Source: Holacanthus passer
Taxonomy: Eukaryota > Chordata > Actinopteri > Pomacanthidae
Direction of reading: 5' to 3'
Assembly (NCBI GenBank): GCA_025331565.1
Contig: JAFREQ010000091.1
Span: forward strand, 1,784,501-1,848,500
Length of the DNA stretch: 64,000 bases
In this document: positions 48,501-59,165 of the stretch, piece by piece
How the letters are laid out: each line of letters begins with the position of its first letter
How positions within the stretch are numbered: position 1 is the stretch's first letter
Position numbers and translations under genes: made by a program
The notes under the pieces: generated by a model
Seen by the model: the letters and a program-made list of their open reading frames with translations, nothing else
Database searches by the model: none
What the model was told of the DNA's origin: nothing

Positions 48501-49689
48501 TAACTGCTAACATTTGTGAAGGAGAAATGAGAGGAAAACAAAATACATTACAAGAGGGCTTCTTAAACTTTCCAGCCTGCGACCTAGAAGGTGAACGTAT
48601 CCTCTCAGCCTGAGACCAGGGCTAATTTAAACATATTACCTCTTCTGTCATGCAGAGCAGGCGGGGCTTATTTTGGAACCACAATTTTAAAAGTGCTATT
48701 CATTGCTTTACAACATCAGTAAATCATTGCCGCGTTCAATTTTCAAATATTGGCGAAAACATTTTTTTTTTAGCACAAATTAGTTGCCAGGAAGATTGAC
48801 AGCCTCTGCTGCTGCACTGTATTTAACAGTGTCCCACCAGGTTGGATTTGGCAGGAAATCATTTGAAGTGCTTTATAGCACAAAACAAGAAGAGAGTGCT
48901 GCTCTTCCAAAGCAAATGAAGCTGAAGCTTTCAGAGTTTCTCCCAACAACAAAGGGATTAAAAGGCAAAGGATTCATGGGAAACTTAAAGGGCCATACCG
49001 ATTGTTACACAAGTTTTATCCCCTCACACCTACATCTGGCATATTTCTCTTCACTTGCATTGTTTTAGAGACTTTAATTTACTTTCTACCAGCAACCATT
49101 AGCTTCCATTCACATCCATTTGATATGAAAATCAACTAGCAGACTGTTGACATTTGCTTGATTCATTCAGATTTGAATAAAAGCATCTGCTAAATGAAAC
49201 TGTATAATTGTAGAATTACAGTTCCACAATGTAAACCACAATTAATTCATGAATAAATGCCATCGTGTTGTCAAAAGTTACATTGTTGTTGAATGGTAAT
49301 GTTGTGCAGACCTTTCAAATTAATTATCACATAAACTAAGCTACTACACAACAAGCGGTGAGAGATTACACAACTCAAGCAAGTTTCATGAGGCTCCTAG
49401 TTGATTTTCATATTGGACATACATGAATGCATTTCAGTGGCTTTCTGGAAGTTATGGAAAAATGCATCCAAAAATGTAGAACTGTATAATGCGAGTTAAT
49501 TCTCTGCAGTGTGGGAGGAATTTATTTTATTCACCAGACTGCAACATGTGAAATCTGAGTATCCATATCCAGCAACCATACAGAATTCTTTGAACCATAG
49601 TTAGATATCAATCATCCACAATGATTTGGTCAGAGTTCCTCAGTGCAGTGAGTATGAGCTGTTACATGGACAGTGCAGTGTAGTGATTT
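45559..49689. other. Noncoding, no gene seen
   Basis: AT-rich unique sequence with an A20 run at about 46773-46792 and a T14 run at about 48339-48352. Open frames up to 124 codons carry no domain or splice evidence. Confidence 0.5.
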
Positions 49690-49925
49690 AAACTGAGATG
49701 GATAAACAAAAGTAGCTGTTTCATTTCTGGCCACCAGGCAAACATAGGTCAGGTTCTTCACTACCCTCTCATCTCTGCTTTGGTCCACACCAACTCCTGA
49801 GAGACATGTCTAGCTCAAGCTGCTAAATGTCAACGTATGCAAGTAGCATACATTAGATTAATCATCTGATCCAAAACAGTAAGGTTGTGGGCTGCAAAAC
49901 CAAAACAATGAAACTAAATGTGTGA
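49690..49925 (-). repeat. Dispersed repeat family, copy 3 of 3, inverted
   Basis: On the minus strand it reads TTTAGTTTCATTGTTTTGGT, GCAGCCCACAAC, then TTAGCAGCTTGAGC, TCAGGAGTTGGTGTGGACC and AAAGCAGAGATGAGAGGG. The same blocks in the same order are found at 20.6 kb. The GCAGCCCACAAC segment is shared specifically with copy 1. Confidence 0.65.
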
Positions 49926-50177
49926 ACAGATTGTGACATGACTTGAATGAGACCTTCTGTAAAGGACTAGGCATGCTTTTTTTTGGGGGGGGGGGTTCCC
50001 CAGTAAAACCCAAAGGATGTAAATGATGTAACATATAGGAACATTACAGGTAATATTGTTATTCCATGTGATTGTAATTTATTTTCCCAGGATGATGCTC
50101 AGATGCGAGTGCAAGCAACAGCTGACTGCAGTTCACTTAACAGCCACCAGTGTCATCAATAACAAAGATTTTCAGAA
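49926..50177. other. Noncoding with a G run
   Basis: T and G homopolymers lie next to each other at about 49979-49995 (about 11 G). Otherwise unremarkable. Confidence 0.55.
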
Positions 50178-50245
50178 AGATAAGATAAGATATACCTTTA
50201 TTTGTCCCACAGTGGGGAAATTTAGTATCCACATAGTATCTTTAA
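50178..50245 (-). repeat. LINE 3' tail fragment, reverse orientation
   Basis: AAGATAAGATAAGATATACC followed by TTTATTTGTCCCACAGTGGG and GAAATTT is the same tail as at 8.1, 11.4, 41.3 and 63.0 kb, inserted on the minus strand and heavily 5'-truncated. Confidence 0.75.
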
Positions 50246-50872
50246 AGGGCTGGCATTGTCCTTTACAGAAAGCTCTGTGTTGAGTCAAATCCAAACATCT
50301 CAGTGCTCTTTTACTTTGTATCTGCAAAGCCTTATAAGGCGGGAAACCCACAGCTCACTGGCCAGAATTGTATTTGTGTTCTGGCAGCATCATCTCATTC
50401 AACATTCTATCAGGAAGCGCTGGGAACTGGGGGCTTTGCAGATTTCAGAGGCAGATCTCTTTCTAGATAGACACCTCTGGCCCGGAGTATGCAATAGTTT
50501 TTGAGAGAGAGGAAATGGGAAGGAAACAGGGAGCAATAAATAAGTAATTGAGTAAATTCTGTCTCACCCTCAGACCCAGGCTCGGTAATAGTGTTGTGTC
50601 GAGATTCAAACTGGGTAAATGTACTCTTTCCCCTGCAGACAAAACTCGAGGTAACTTTCAGGGAAATCTAACCGTCAGGTGTCAAGGCCTGCCTGCATTA
50701 TTTGAGGATGATGAGTAGAAAAATGGGATGAGAGGAGACATTATTTGGATGGAAGCACAATTTGGTTATTTTACAGCCAGTTGAGTTCGAGAGTGATGCA
50801 CTGTGGTGTCGTAATAGTCTATCAATGAAGCAGTGGGAGACAAAAACTCTTTATTCTCTGTGAGATTTGTGT
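50246..50872. other. Noncoding, no gene seen
   Basis: Unique sequence. An 82-codon open frame at its start has no domain. Confidence 0.5.
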
Positions 50873-50891
50873 GTGTGAGAGAGAGAGATGA

Positions 50892-50927
<36 letters not shown>

Positions 50928-50933
50928 GTGTGT
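50873..50933. repeat. (GA)n-(CT)n inverted microsatellite
   Basis: (GA)6 at about 50877-50888 is followed after TGACA by (CT)15 at 50894-50923. The two are complementary, so a hairpin with a five-base loop is possible. Confidence 0.88.
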
Positions 50934-51031
50934 TAACAACCGGCTGCATTGTGTCCTGTGGGGAAAACCAATTCAGATATGAAGACTAGTGATGGTTTGA
51001 GACACTCAACATCTTTCACATTATCAAGCAT

Positions 51032-51032
<1 letters not shown>

Positions 51033-51066
<34 letters not shown>

Positions 51067-51190
51067 TCTGACCAGTATTACCTGTGAAACAAAGTGGATG
51101 TATAGCTTTTGCATGCACTTTTACCCTTTAAGCATGTACCTATGAATGCCTGTGTGTGTGTGTGTGTGTGCGTGTGTGTGTGTGCGTGCG
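51033..51190. repeat. (CA)n and (TG)n pair in inverted arrangement
   Basis: (AC)15 at about 51033-51063 and (TG)n with CG interruptions at 51151-51190 are complementary across an 87-bp spacer. Confidence 0.9.
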
Positions 51191-52029
51191 CACTTGTCGA
51201 AATCTGAATATATTTTTTGCTTGCTTGCGTCCGTGTTTGGGAGAGCCTGAGGGGGAACATGTGTGTGTGTGTCTGAGCGAGAGAGTGTGTGTTTAGCCCT
51301 TGAGTATGTACCTGCGACTTCCTGCTGATATATACTCTTCCCGACACTCGTCCCCTCCGAGCTCCTCTCTTTTTATTCCTCTCCTCCTCATCTGTCCTCC
51401 TTACCCAGCCTGGTTTCTTGTTTACAATGACTCAACTCACCACTCCTCTCTCTCCGGTCTTCATGTGTATTTCTGTTTACATTCTGGCTCAGTATAGGTT
51501 GTGACATAGAACATAAAATTTGTAACTTAAAACTACAATAAAATAAAAAGTTCACAATGTTATGTCTTTAACTGCATTATGGTGATATGTTACAATATTG
51601 AGTCAAACTGTTTCTAACTTGTGACAGTTTTATATTTACTGTTAAAAGGACCATACCAAAGGTTTCACACATTTGTCACAATGTTGTCCCCACCAAAATA
51701 AAATGCATTGTATAAATGTCAGCTTAAATTCTTTGGCATAAATAACAATTAACATTCATTAGGTCTAACAACCTAAATGATCAGCATTTAAAGTAGAAAC
51801 TGAAATTGTGCCAACAACTCAAGCCGATCTCTTGCCTTAATAAAGGGAGATTTGTTTTGATCAACGTCAAAGTGTTCTCGCTTCGTCGTAGACTGACTTC
51901 CTGTACGTCTCCCCTGTTTGGTGAGCTCCACTCTACTGTACCTTGTTCTATAAATTTCATTAGCAGTTTGGAATTGGAATAATTAGTATCTGAAATAAGG
52001 GAGGATTTGGTTTTCTGCATATATGAATG

Positions 52030-52032
<3 letters not shown>
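51191..52032. other. Noncoding, no gene seen
   Basis: Ordinary AT-rich sequence after a short TG-rich part near 51260 and a pyrimidine-rich part near 51340-51410. Confidence 0.5.

Positions 52033-52069
<37 letters not shown>
52033..52069 (+). repeat. (TG)n microsatellite
   Basis: About 17 pure TG units, then a CG step. It faces a (CA)n array about 345 bp downstream. Confidence 0.93.
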
Positions 52070-52070
<1 letters not shown>

Positions 52071-52139
52071 CCCATGCTGAGCTGGTGGTCTTGTTGTGAA
52101 TCACTCCGGGCAACATTAAGACTGGAAAGCAGACTTTTG

Positions 52140-52332
52140 CATTATGCATCACACACTCGTTCCTCTCCTTCTCCGTCCTCCTCATTTCTTCCCTCTGTCT
52201 GTCTGCTTCTATCCACATTTCTTTTTCTTTCCTCTCCAATTTCTCCTCCTCTTTCACCCTCTTTCTTTCTCTCTCTCCCTTTTCCCGTCTGTCTTTTTGT
52301 TCTCTCTCCTCTCTGATCTCTTTTCCCTTTAA
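52140..52332 (+). repeat. Pyrimidine-rich tract
   Basis: A T/C-dominated plus strand with few purines, giving Ser/Leu/Phe-rich frames on the plus strand and Arg/Glu/Lys-rich frames on the minus. It is low complexity, not a gene. Confidence 0.75.
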
Positions 52333-52412
52333 TTCTCAATGTTTGCTGTTGTTGGATTCTAATTTTAGCACCAAATAACAGCTGGGGGGATGAACTCTGC
52401 ATTTTCAAGACG

Positions 52413-52468
52413 GCACACACACACACACACACACGCACATACACACACAGACAAGCACACACACACGC
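52413..52468 (+). repeat. (CA)n microsatellite, imperfect
   Basis: CA units with GCACAT and AGACAAGC interruptions. Confidence 0.92.
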
Positions 52469-53659
52469 ACAAAGTTGGAGCAATAAAGACATTTCTTGAC
52501 TCTGATCTCAGCTCTCCACAGAATAAAACATCAGTCTGAATAACACAGCTTTTTTCCAAATGACTGATTCCCCACATTAATTTGTAATCAATGATGTAAT
52601 AAATTTTTTCCTCATCGTTGTAATAAGATTGCTGGAATCCCATTTCATGTGATCTATTATAATATGCAAATGTGCATGCGGGCTGAACTTTCAAGCATGC
52701 GTTTTTTTTTTCTTCATTCTGATAAAAGAATTAATGAATAAATTTCTTGCCCTGTATCACAATTGATAACATGTATCTTTATTTACTGTGTCAAATGTGA
52801 GCATGTGAAACACGGTAGCTGAGAAGGCCATATGAATGAATTTTCCAGGCCCATCAGTAGTTCACCTGTGTGTGCACCATGTACCAATATGAGCCCTTAC
52901 CTGAATTCGATTCCAGCCCAGGCCCTTTGCTGCATGTCTTCTCTCTTCAGCTGTCACTATCAAATGAAGGCAAAACAAATAATGAAAAGAAATAAACTTT
53001 GTGGAGTTTTTACTTGGAGAATTGCCCCATAATTGCGCATAGCTGTGACTCAAGAAACTTGCAGTGGAAATGGAAATAGGCAATTTAGCCTTCAGGAGGA
53101 ATAGAGACTGTCAAAAAATCTATTCAAACGACGCACTGAGACATGAAGGAATAACAGTGTAATGAATGGACACAACTTCCTGCTAATTGTCCCATTCACT
53201 GCCTTCAAATATTGGCATCTATAATGGTGTTTACACCATAAGCATGTCTGTTCTGTACTCTGGGACTCTTAGCTCCAACAAACATGATATTGTCCAATGA
53301 TCATTATTAAAGGTAAGTAGTTGTCATGGGGTGATGTCAGGTGTGTGTGGAGGTAGTTTTTATCACAAAGTTTGGGTTGAACCTGGAGGACACCTTTCTA
53401 CATGCAACACTCTGATTGATGCACTTGGGATTTGGTGCCTTTTACTTTTTATCATGACTCAGTTAATAGGTGCAGGTCAGGGACATGTTGCCGAGACAGA
53501 AAGCAGACAGAGATCTGACAGGTGTGCAGAACAATGCAACCAGGAGAACAGAAAGGAGGACATCAGCCAAACACACAGATGGCAGCAATGAAGGTGAGGC
53601 AGTGCTGAGGGGAGAGACACGCCTTTACAATTCAAGAGAAAGACACCAAAATCTCATGA
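52469..53659. other. Noncoding; right part may be decayed retrotransposon
   Basis: No gene seen up to about 53.46 kb. From about 53.47 kb the plus strand encodes Arg/Gln/Glu-rich frames (69-86 codons) just before a Ty3/Gypsy zinc-knuckle remnant. They could be remains of gag, but I found no diagnostic motif. Confidence 0.4.
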
Positions 53660-54130
53660 GGATGGAAAGAGAAGTCTGATCAAGTGTGCGTTGGATGTGG
53701 ACACGGAGATCACTTCACCAAGGACCTGCCCGGCGACAGCAACAACTGCTATTGAGCTAGGTGTGTTTAGAGTGGGCACAAGCATATCCACAGTGACAGA
53801 TGTCAAATCAGTGATAAAGAGACAACACCCCCAAACTGCTTCAAGGGGTTGATAAAGTGAACACCGAGCAAATAAGCCTGTTTATTGATGAGAGTGCAGC
53901 AGCCTCGGCACAACCCCAAAGACGTGTGTCAAAAAGCAGCAGGGGGCAACATGAGGATGTGCCTCGATACGAGGAGAGCAGATGCAGCAGATCAGAGGGA
54001 GATATCTGCATCCCACTGTGGATGAGCTCTCACTGTCAGGAAACTGGACACTGAAGTGGGGCTACCACCAACTAGAGCTCACACCAGACACGAGAGGTGT
54101 TACTGTGATTACAGTGCTGGTACTGGGATT
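53660..54130 (+). pseudogene. Ty3/Gypsy retrotransposon gag-pol remnant
   Basis: From 53675 a frame reads DQVCVGCGHGDHFTKDL, the C-x2-C-x4-H pattern of a retroelement nucleocapsid zinc knuckle. Leu stands where the fourth ligand, Cys, would be. In-frame stops at 53753 and about 53771 interrupt a second Cys/His cluster. At about 53.87-53.92 kb SLFIDESAAA lies where an aspartic protease would begin, without the usual D-S/T-G triplet. At about 54.01-54.11 kb PTVDEL and LKWGYHQLELTPDTRG match the finger region of a Ty3/Gypsy reverse transcriptase. The catalytic YxDD part, RNase H and integrase are not visible. The order of knuckle, protease and RT is right, but spacing is short and several frames are used, so it is a deleted, inactive remnant. 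No LTR lies nearby. Confidence 0.75.
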
Positions 54131-54675
54131 ATTATTCCATAAAGCCAAACATCCTGTCAGCATTTGACATGAATCATCATGTAATTTGGCAATGGATACA
54201 TGGATCAATGGATAAAACACAAGGAAAATGAAACTTATTTGTACTCGCTAAATCTCTGGGATAAAAGGATGGAACTGAATCAGACTTCAAAGTGGCAAAA
54301 CAGTTCTCTGGAAAATGACTAGTGCAAACTGCATGCTCTGTGGAAGTTTGTTTTTACATTTTCAGATCCTTTGGTTATACGTGAAGGCTCATCATTTCTC
54401 CTTTTGTAATCTTTCATCCAGAAAAAAGAGCACGTCTCTTCAAAAATAGTGAAACTTAGCTTGCAAAATACTGATATGTAGCTACACCTGGCTTCTCCTG
54501 ATACCTCTTGGCCCCACCCCGCAAGAAGACTGGATTGGTTCCTCAGGTATGTTACGTATGAAATTTGGTCATTGGTTCACTGCAGTTCCAAGGCGGAGAT
54601 GCTGAGCCATGATTTTGACTTGAGTTCATTTCACTCGTGATATGTATTGTAACATAGACTGTCATTATATCATTT
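54131..54675. other. Noncoding, no gene seen
   Basis: Part of this (about 54.38-54.66 kb, with TAGCTACACCTGGCTTC and CATTGGTTCACTGCAGTTCC) reads like a dispersed repeat, but no second copy is present in the window. Confidence 0.4.
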
Positions 54676-54766
54676 TGAGCATGTGACCATGCTGGCATTA
54701 GCATTTAAGTACCTCTGTGCCTAAGTACAGCCTCACGGAGCCGCTAGGACGACTGCCGGCTCTTGT
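54676..54766 (+). repeat. SINE-like teleost repeat, 3' fragment
   Basis: GAGCATGTGACCATGCTGGC, ATTAGCATTTAAGTACC and GTGCCTAAGTACAGCCTCAC are recognisable as the 3' part of a common percomorph repeat rich in TTAGCAT motifs. Middle parts of what may be the same family are at 59.0-59.2 kb. Confidence 0.55.
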
Positions 54767-57425
54767 GATAATAATATAACAATAATTCATCAGAGAGAGC
54801 TTTGTTGTCACCTTCTGTCAAGAGTGTGACATTACATTGTGATCTGAGCATTGATGCACTTCTTACGTGTTTTGTAATTTACTATTAATAATGAAAGGTA
54901 TCAGATGATATTTGGATATTGGTGATTCTGGCCCTGGCTTGGTATCAGATCTAAACCAAATGCTGTGATATTACCGACTGGCCCACATGTTGGCATGTGT
55001 TAATATATGGAGGAAGTACATGTAAGACAGCAAATAAGATATACAGTGTATACAGACATACAATGGACACTTTTCAGCTAATTACTTCAATTGGCACTAA
55101 AGCTTTTGCACACTTCAAAATAGCTGATTCTCATCTAAGAATCAGTGATGGAGATATTTTACGGGCCTCAAATGTTGAGCATTTGTTGTGTAATAACTGT
55201 GTATTCTGAAAGCTTCCAGATAGAAATGATATGAAAACAGGACAATATAAACCAAATCACCCCCTCAGTGACATTAACTGCCTCTGGATTCCTACAGAAT
55301 CAGTTTCCAGCTGTAACAGAAAGCCTCAGGGGGACGTATGGCTCCATTTTTTCTCATTACCGCTTCTCCTTTAATGGTCTGATTTTAAAGAAAGAATAAA
55401 GAAAAAAAAAAAAAAACGTTACCATTTCTTCTATAAAGCTGAAAAGATAGCCAGAGCTCTTTTAAGTAGAAGTGGGACAACATGTCCAAACATAGATTTT
55501 TCAGTAAATACGCTGCCCATTCCTCATTACAGCTGAGCAAGCCTTTAGGAAACTTATTGGCTTAGCAGTCTATAAATAAGATAAGCTTAATTTTTAGGCC
55601 TAATTAATCACGTCCCATATTTACAACCTCAGCCAATGATTCCAAGCCAATTCCTTATCAGTTTGGTATTAAATAGGTCACGAGACAACCTTGAAGAAAT
55701 TGTCTGCTGTCACATTAAATGAAAACAAGATCAAAAACTGCATATTATAATGTTGTCTATTTTAATTTTTCTCTTCCTTTACCTCATGTTAAAGTCCCAC
55801 AGAGCGTCTGGATGGTAATGACCTCATTTGCATCACAGGGGCTGTTAAATCGGGTACAAAATTGGAGACATCTGCCTGTGCCAGTATTTTACTACATGGC
55901 TTACAGCCCTTAGAGGAAGTATCTCTGTGTGTCTCTCTGTCCCAGATCTACTGAGAGGAATAGACCCTCTGTCTACATGCTGGCATCTGGCATTAACAAG
56001 TATCCAGGGTGTTGGGACTGTGTTCAGACAGCACGCGGGCGCTTCAGATGCAGACAGAAAGGCACCCAAGATGCCCTGAAGATACCATTCAAATTACCTC
56101 TGGTAGCACTCACAGACTCATTTGCCCAGATTAAAAACAAAATGTGCTATAACAGACATGTAAATGGACTCTATGTCAAACTGTGGTGCAAATGAAGTAA
56201 CTTCATTTACTTTGGTACTGTACAAATTCGAGGCACTTAAATATTTGCAACTTAATAGTTCTTCTTAACTCCATTTCAGACGGAAATACACTTTTACTCC
56301 ACTGTTTATCCATTTATTTCACAGTAAGAGCTAAGTAACTTTGTAACTTGTAAGATTTTACATAAAAAAATAATATATATATAGTAGTTAAATGAGCTCC
56401 ACCTCCTTCAGATATACTAACATACCGCTTAGATGTTAATGCATTCAAAATAATTATCTAATATGTTTTATAATTGCAATTTATTGGACTGTGAATTCTG
56501 TACATTTTCTGATAATATTTCTGTATTTGGTTATGAGATTGTTTGTTTGTGTCACATTGGACTCCATCTATATAAGATGAGATATAATTGTGTGTGTGTG
56601 TTTTAATTGGGAACAACACAAGCTCTTCAGATGGTTTCCTGTATCATCTTGTACAGTGTCCTTCAGTTGTTTGTCTGTATTGATCTGTTGTGGCAGATCA
56701 GGTTTATACCAGTTTCAGATAGCCTTTCCAGCATGAACTAAATACTAAGACAAAAGTTCCAATGTAGTTTTCAAGCATAAGCAGCACTTTGAAAAGTACG
56801 GTACTGTCATGAGTTGTGACTCTGTGCTGCCAGCATAGTTATCTTGATGACTAAGGTACATTGTGGAACTATGTGGTTTCTATATCATAATATAGTTTGG
56901 CTGACAAAACCTCATATGGTTGTGTCAAGAAGAGATTTACAGTGTTGTAAGGATCCCATTCTGGACTGTTTTGCTGATATATGTAGCAATAAGTTTTCTA
57001 ATACAATCTCTTCCTGTTACGTTTATGTAATGGAATATACTCACTGTGATATAAGGATGTGCAATATGAAGTCTGTGTTTAGTTTAGGGGAACCAATTTC
57101 AACATGCTGTATACAAAGGATGAGAAAGGCTGTGTGAACTGTTTGAGTTTCTCTGTCATGTATCATGAAACTGTAAAGACAATTTTAGGGGAACCTGCAT
57201 CAACAATTTCCTTTTGTATGTGTGTGTGAGACCATTTTTTAAAATTTGCTTTTTTCCCACCTCATTTGGCCGACGCACAGGGACATTACACAGAGGAGAT
57301 TCGAAAGGTCTGACACAGAGAATATACGCTTCATAATTACATTAAATACGATCATATCAAAACACATCTCTGTTTGGATCGTAATTCTATGCAAACTAAA
57401 AACTTACAAGTATCGGTTCATTTGC

Positions 57426-57428
<3 letters not shown>
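54767..57428. other. Noncoding, no gene seen
   Basis: AT-rich sequence with an A16 run at about 55403-55418 and short AT repeats near 56373. Open frames up to 97 codons have no domain. Confidence 0.5.

Positions 57429-57469
<41 letters not shown>
57429..57469 (+). repeat. Poly(T) run, 41 T
   Basis: Unbroken T from 57429 to 57469, the longest homopolymer in the window. No retrocopy is recognisable next to it. The exact length may be affected by sequencing or assembly. Confidence 0.93.
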
Positions 57470-57471
<2 letters not shown>

Positions 57472-57543
57472 GTCAGGCCAGGTTGACTTGCTGGGCAGTC
57501 CATATACTCTCCATCTGAGTCTGCAGGGCAGCAATCAGATGAA

Positions 57544-57546
<3 letters not shown>

Positions 57547-57591
<45 letters not shown>

Positions 57592-57670
57592 AGAGAAACA
57601 AAGTGTTTTCCCATCAGCATGTGTGCATGTTTGTGTAGTCCTGTCTGCCAACGCACTGCAGTCATTTGAG

Positions 57671-57704
<34 letters not shown>
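57547..57704. repeat. (AG)22 and (CT)n in inverted arrangement
   Basis: (AG)22 at 57547-57590 and (CT)14 at 57676-57704 are complementary across an 85-bp spacer, so a long imperfect hairpin is possible. Open frames of 79-142 codons here are repeat artefacts. Confidence 0.93.
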
Positions 57705-57708
<4 letters not shown>

Positions 57709-57867
57709 CTTCCACCTTCCTGCTGTGTCTAAAAATAGCCGCTCCCAAATCGTATTATCTACAGAAACAATTCGGCCTCTCCTGCATCGATTTAACACCT
57801 AGGAATGTTTGACAGCTGGGCTGGGGGTCATTTTTCACTGTGCATTTAGAATACTGTGTATGTACAT

Positions 57868-57890
57868 ATGTGTGTGTGTGTGTGTGTGTG
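57868..57890 (+). repeat. (TG)n microsatellite
   Basis: About 11 TG units. It faces (CA)n at 58097-58127. Confidence 0.92.
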
Positions 57891-58076
57891 TTTGGCACGG
57901 ATAGGTGTCAAATATGTATATGGGTGAAATATCGCTATGCAACACACACTCTTATATGTGTATGTCACACTCTGACACTGTGTCACTACATTTGCACAAA
58001 AAATGCATAGCAAATATTACAAAATTGTCAAAGGATTATTTTATGAAAGAATGTCAAAGACAGCAGATCAGAGACA

Positions 58077-58127
58077 TCTCTCTCTCTCTCTCTCTCTCAC
58101 ACGCACACACACACACACACACACACA
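58077..58127 (+). repeat. Compound (CT)n(CA)n microsatellite
   Basis: About ten CT units pass directly into (CA)n with one CG step, the same compound structure as at 43876-43908. Confidence 0.93.
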
Positions 58128-59035
58128 TTAATGAACCTGTCTTGGAGGCGGGTGTTTATCTCCAACTACACATTGTTTTCTCTGATATTAGGAATAAACA
58201 ACCACTTGGAGCATTCTCTCAAATTTGTTCCTGTTTGTATGGATGCACCTGTGTTAGAGGTATTCCCAAGCTCCCGCTCCTTGATCCAACATTGAAAGAA
58301 ATCACAGTGGAGGCCTAATGAGGGCAGAAAAACATCCCAAATAGCTGAAAAAAAGATAATCTGCCACAGCCACAGGCTTAACATCCTAAACCTCTGAGAA
58401 GTAAAGAGTGTGTGGGAGGCAGAAAGTCAGACGGTTTTATTTCTGTACCGGCAATCTTTCAGTCTTTAGACCTTTTCTGAGACATTAAAGATGCTGGTCC
58501 TTTATAGTTGAGAAAAAACAATGTAACTGTCCCTAATGGGAGATGTGGTCTGAAGTAAGATGTATAATACAATAGACTCACAATAAAGTAACAGAAAGAG
58601 TCAAGACACACACAGAAAAACATCCTTTTAATGTAACTCAGGAGCTTTTAGTCTATTTCTTTACTTAGCTTTTCACTCTGACAGAGTTACAAGAAAATTG
58701 TCTTTTGTCTTCTTCTTTTATTTGGTTGCTTGGATTTGATGCTTTTTGTGTTATTTCATTTCAAGTTACTCGACTTAATGCCTGGACTGTAATATAGCAT
58801 GTGAGCATGCAACAGCTACAAACAACACTGATGTATCGCTCCTTTTTCGCTGGCCTCACCACCAAGTCATTCAGCATCTCTTTATGTTCTTATCCAAACA
58901 TGACTGCGTGGATGGCGATGCTGGTCGACCCACTGATTTGGTCCAATATTCAATAGGATTTTTAGATAAACCCTAATGACTGTGATGATACCGTGATGTT
59001 TCATCTAGCACCATCATCAGGTCAAAACGTCAATA
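58128..59035. other. Noncoding, no gene seen
   Basis: Unique-looking AT-rich sequence without recognisable exons. Confidence 0.5.
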
Positions 59036-59165
59036 ATTGTTCAATAATTTGGTTTACGACTGAATAACTGCTTGTGTAGTTTGTGTTTAGTGCTATTGAG
59101 CAAATGTTGGCTAACACACGTAAATGCTGACATTAGTATTTAGCTGAATGCAACACTGTTCCTAA
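59036..59165 (+). repeat. SINE-like teleost repeat, middle fragment
   Basis: GTTTGTGTTTAGTGCTATTG, AGCAAATGTTGGCTAACACA and ATTAGTATTTAGCTGAATGC match the TTAGCA-rich body of a common percomorph repeat. The 3' part of such a repeat is at 54.7 kb. CACAACCTCACAGAGTCATT at about 59430 may be a separated 3' piece. Confidence 0.5.

Noticed and set aside
57374..57802. 142-codon frame with polyphenylalanine and Arg-Glu repeats
   Set aside because: Produced by T41, (AG)22 and (CT)n.
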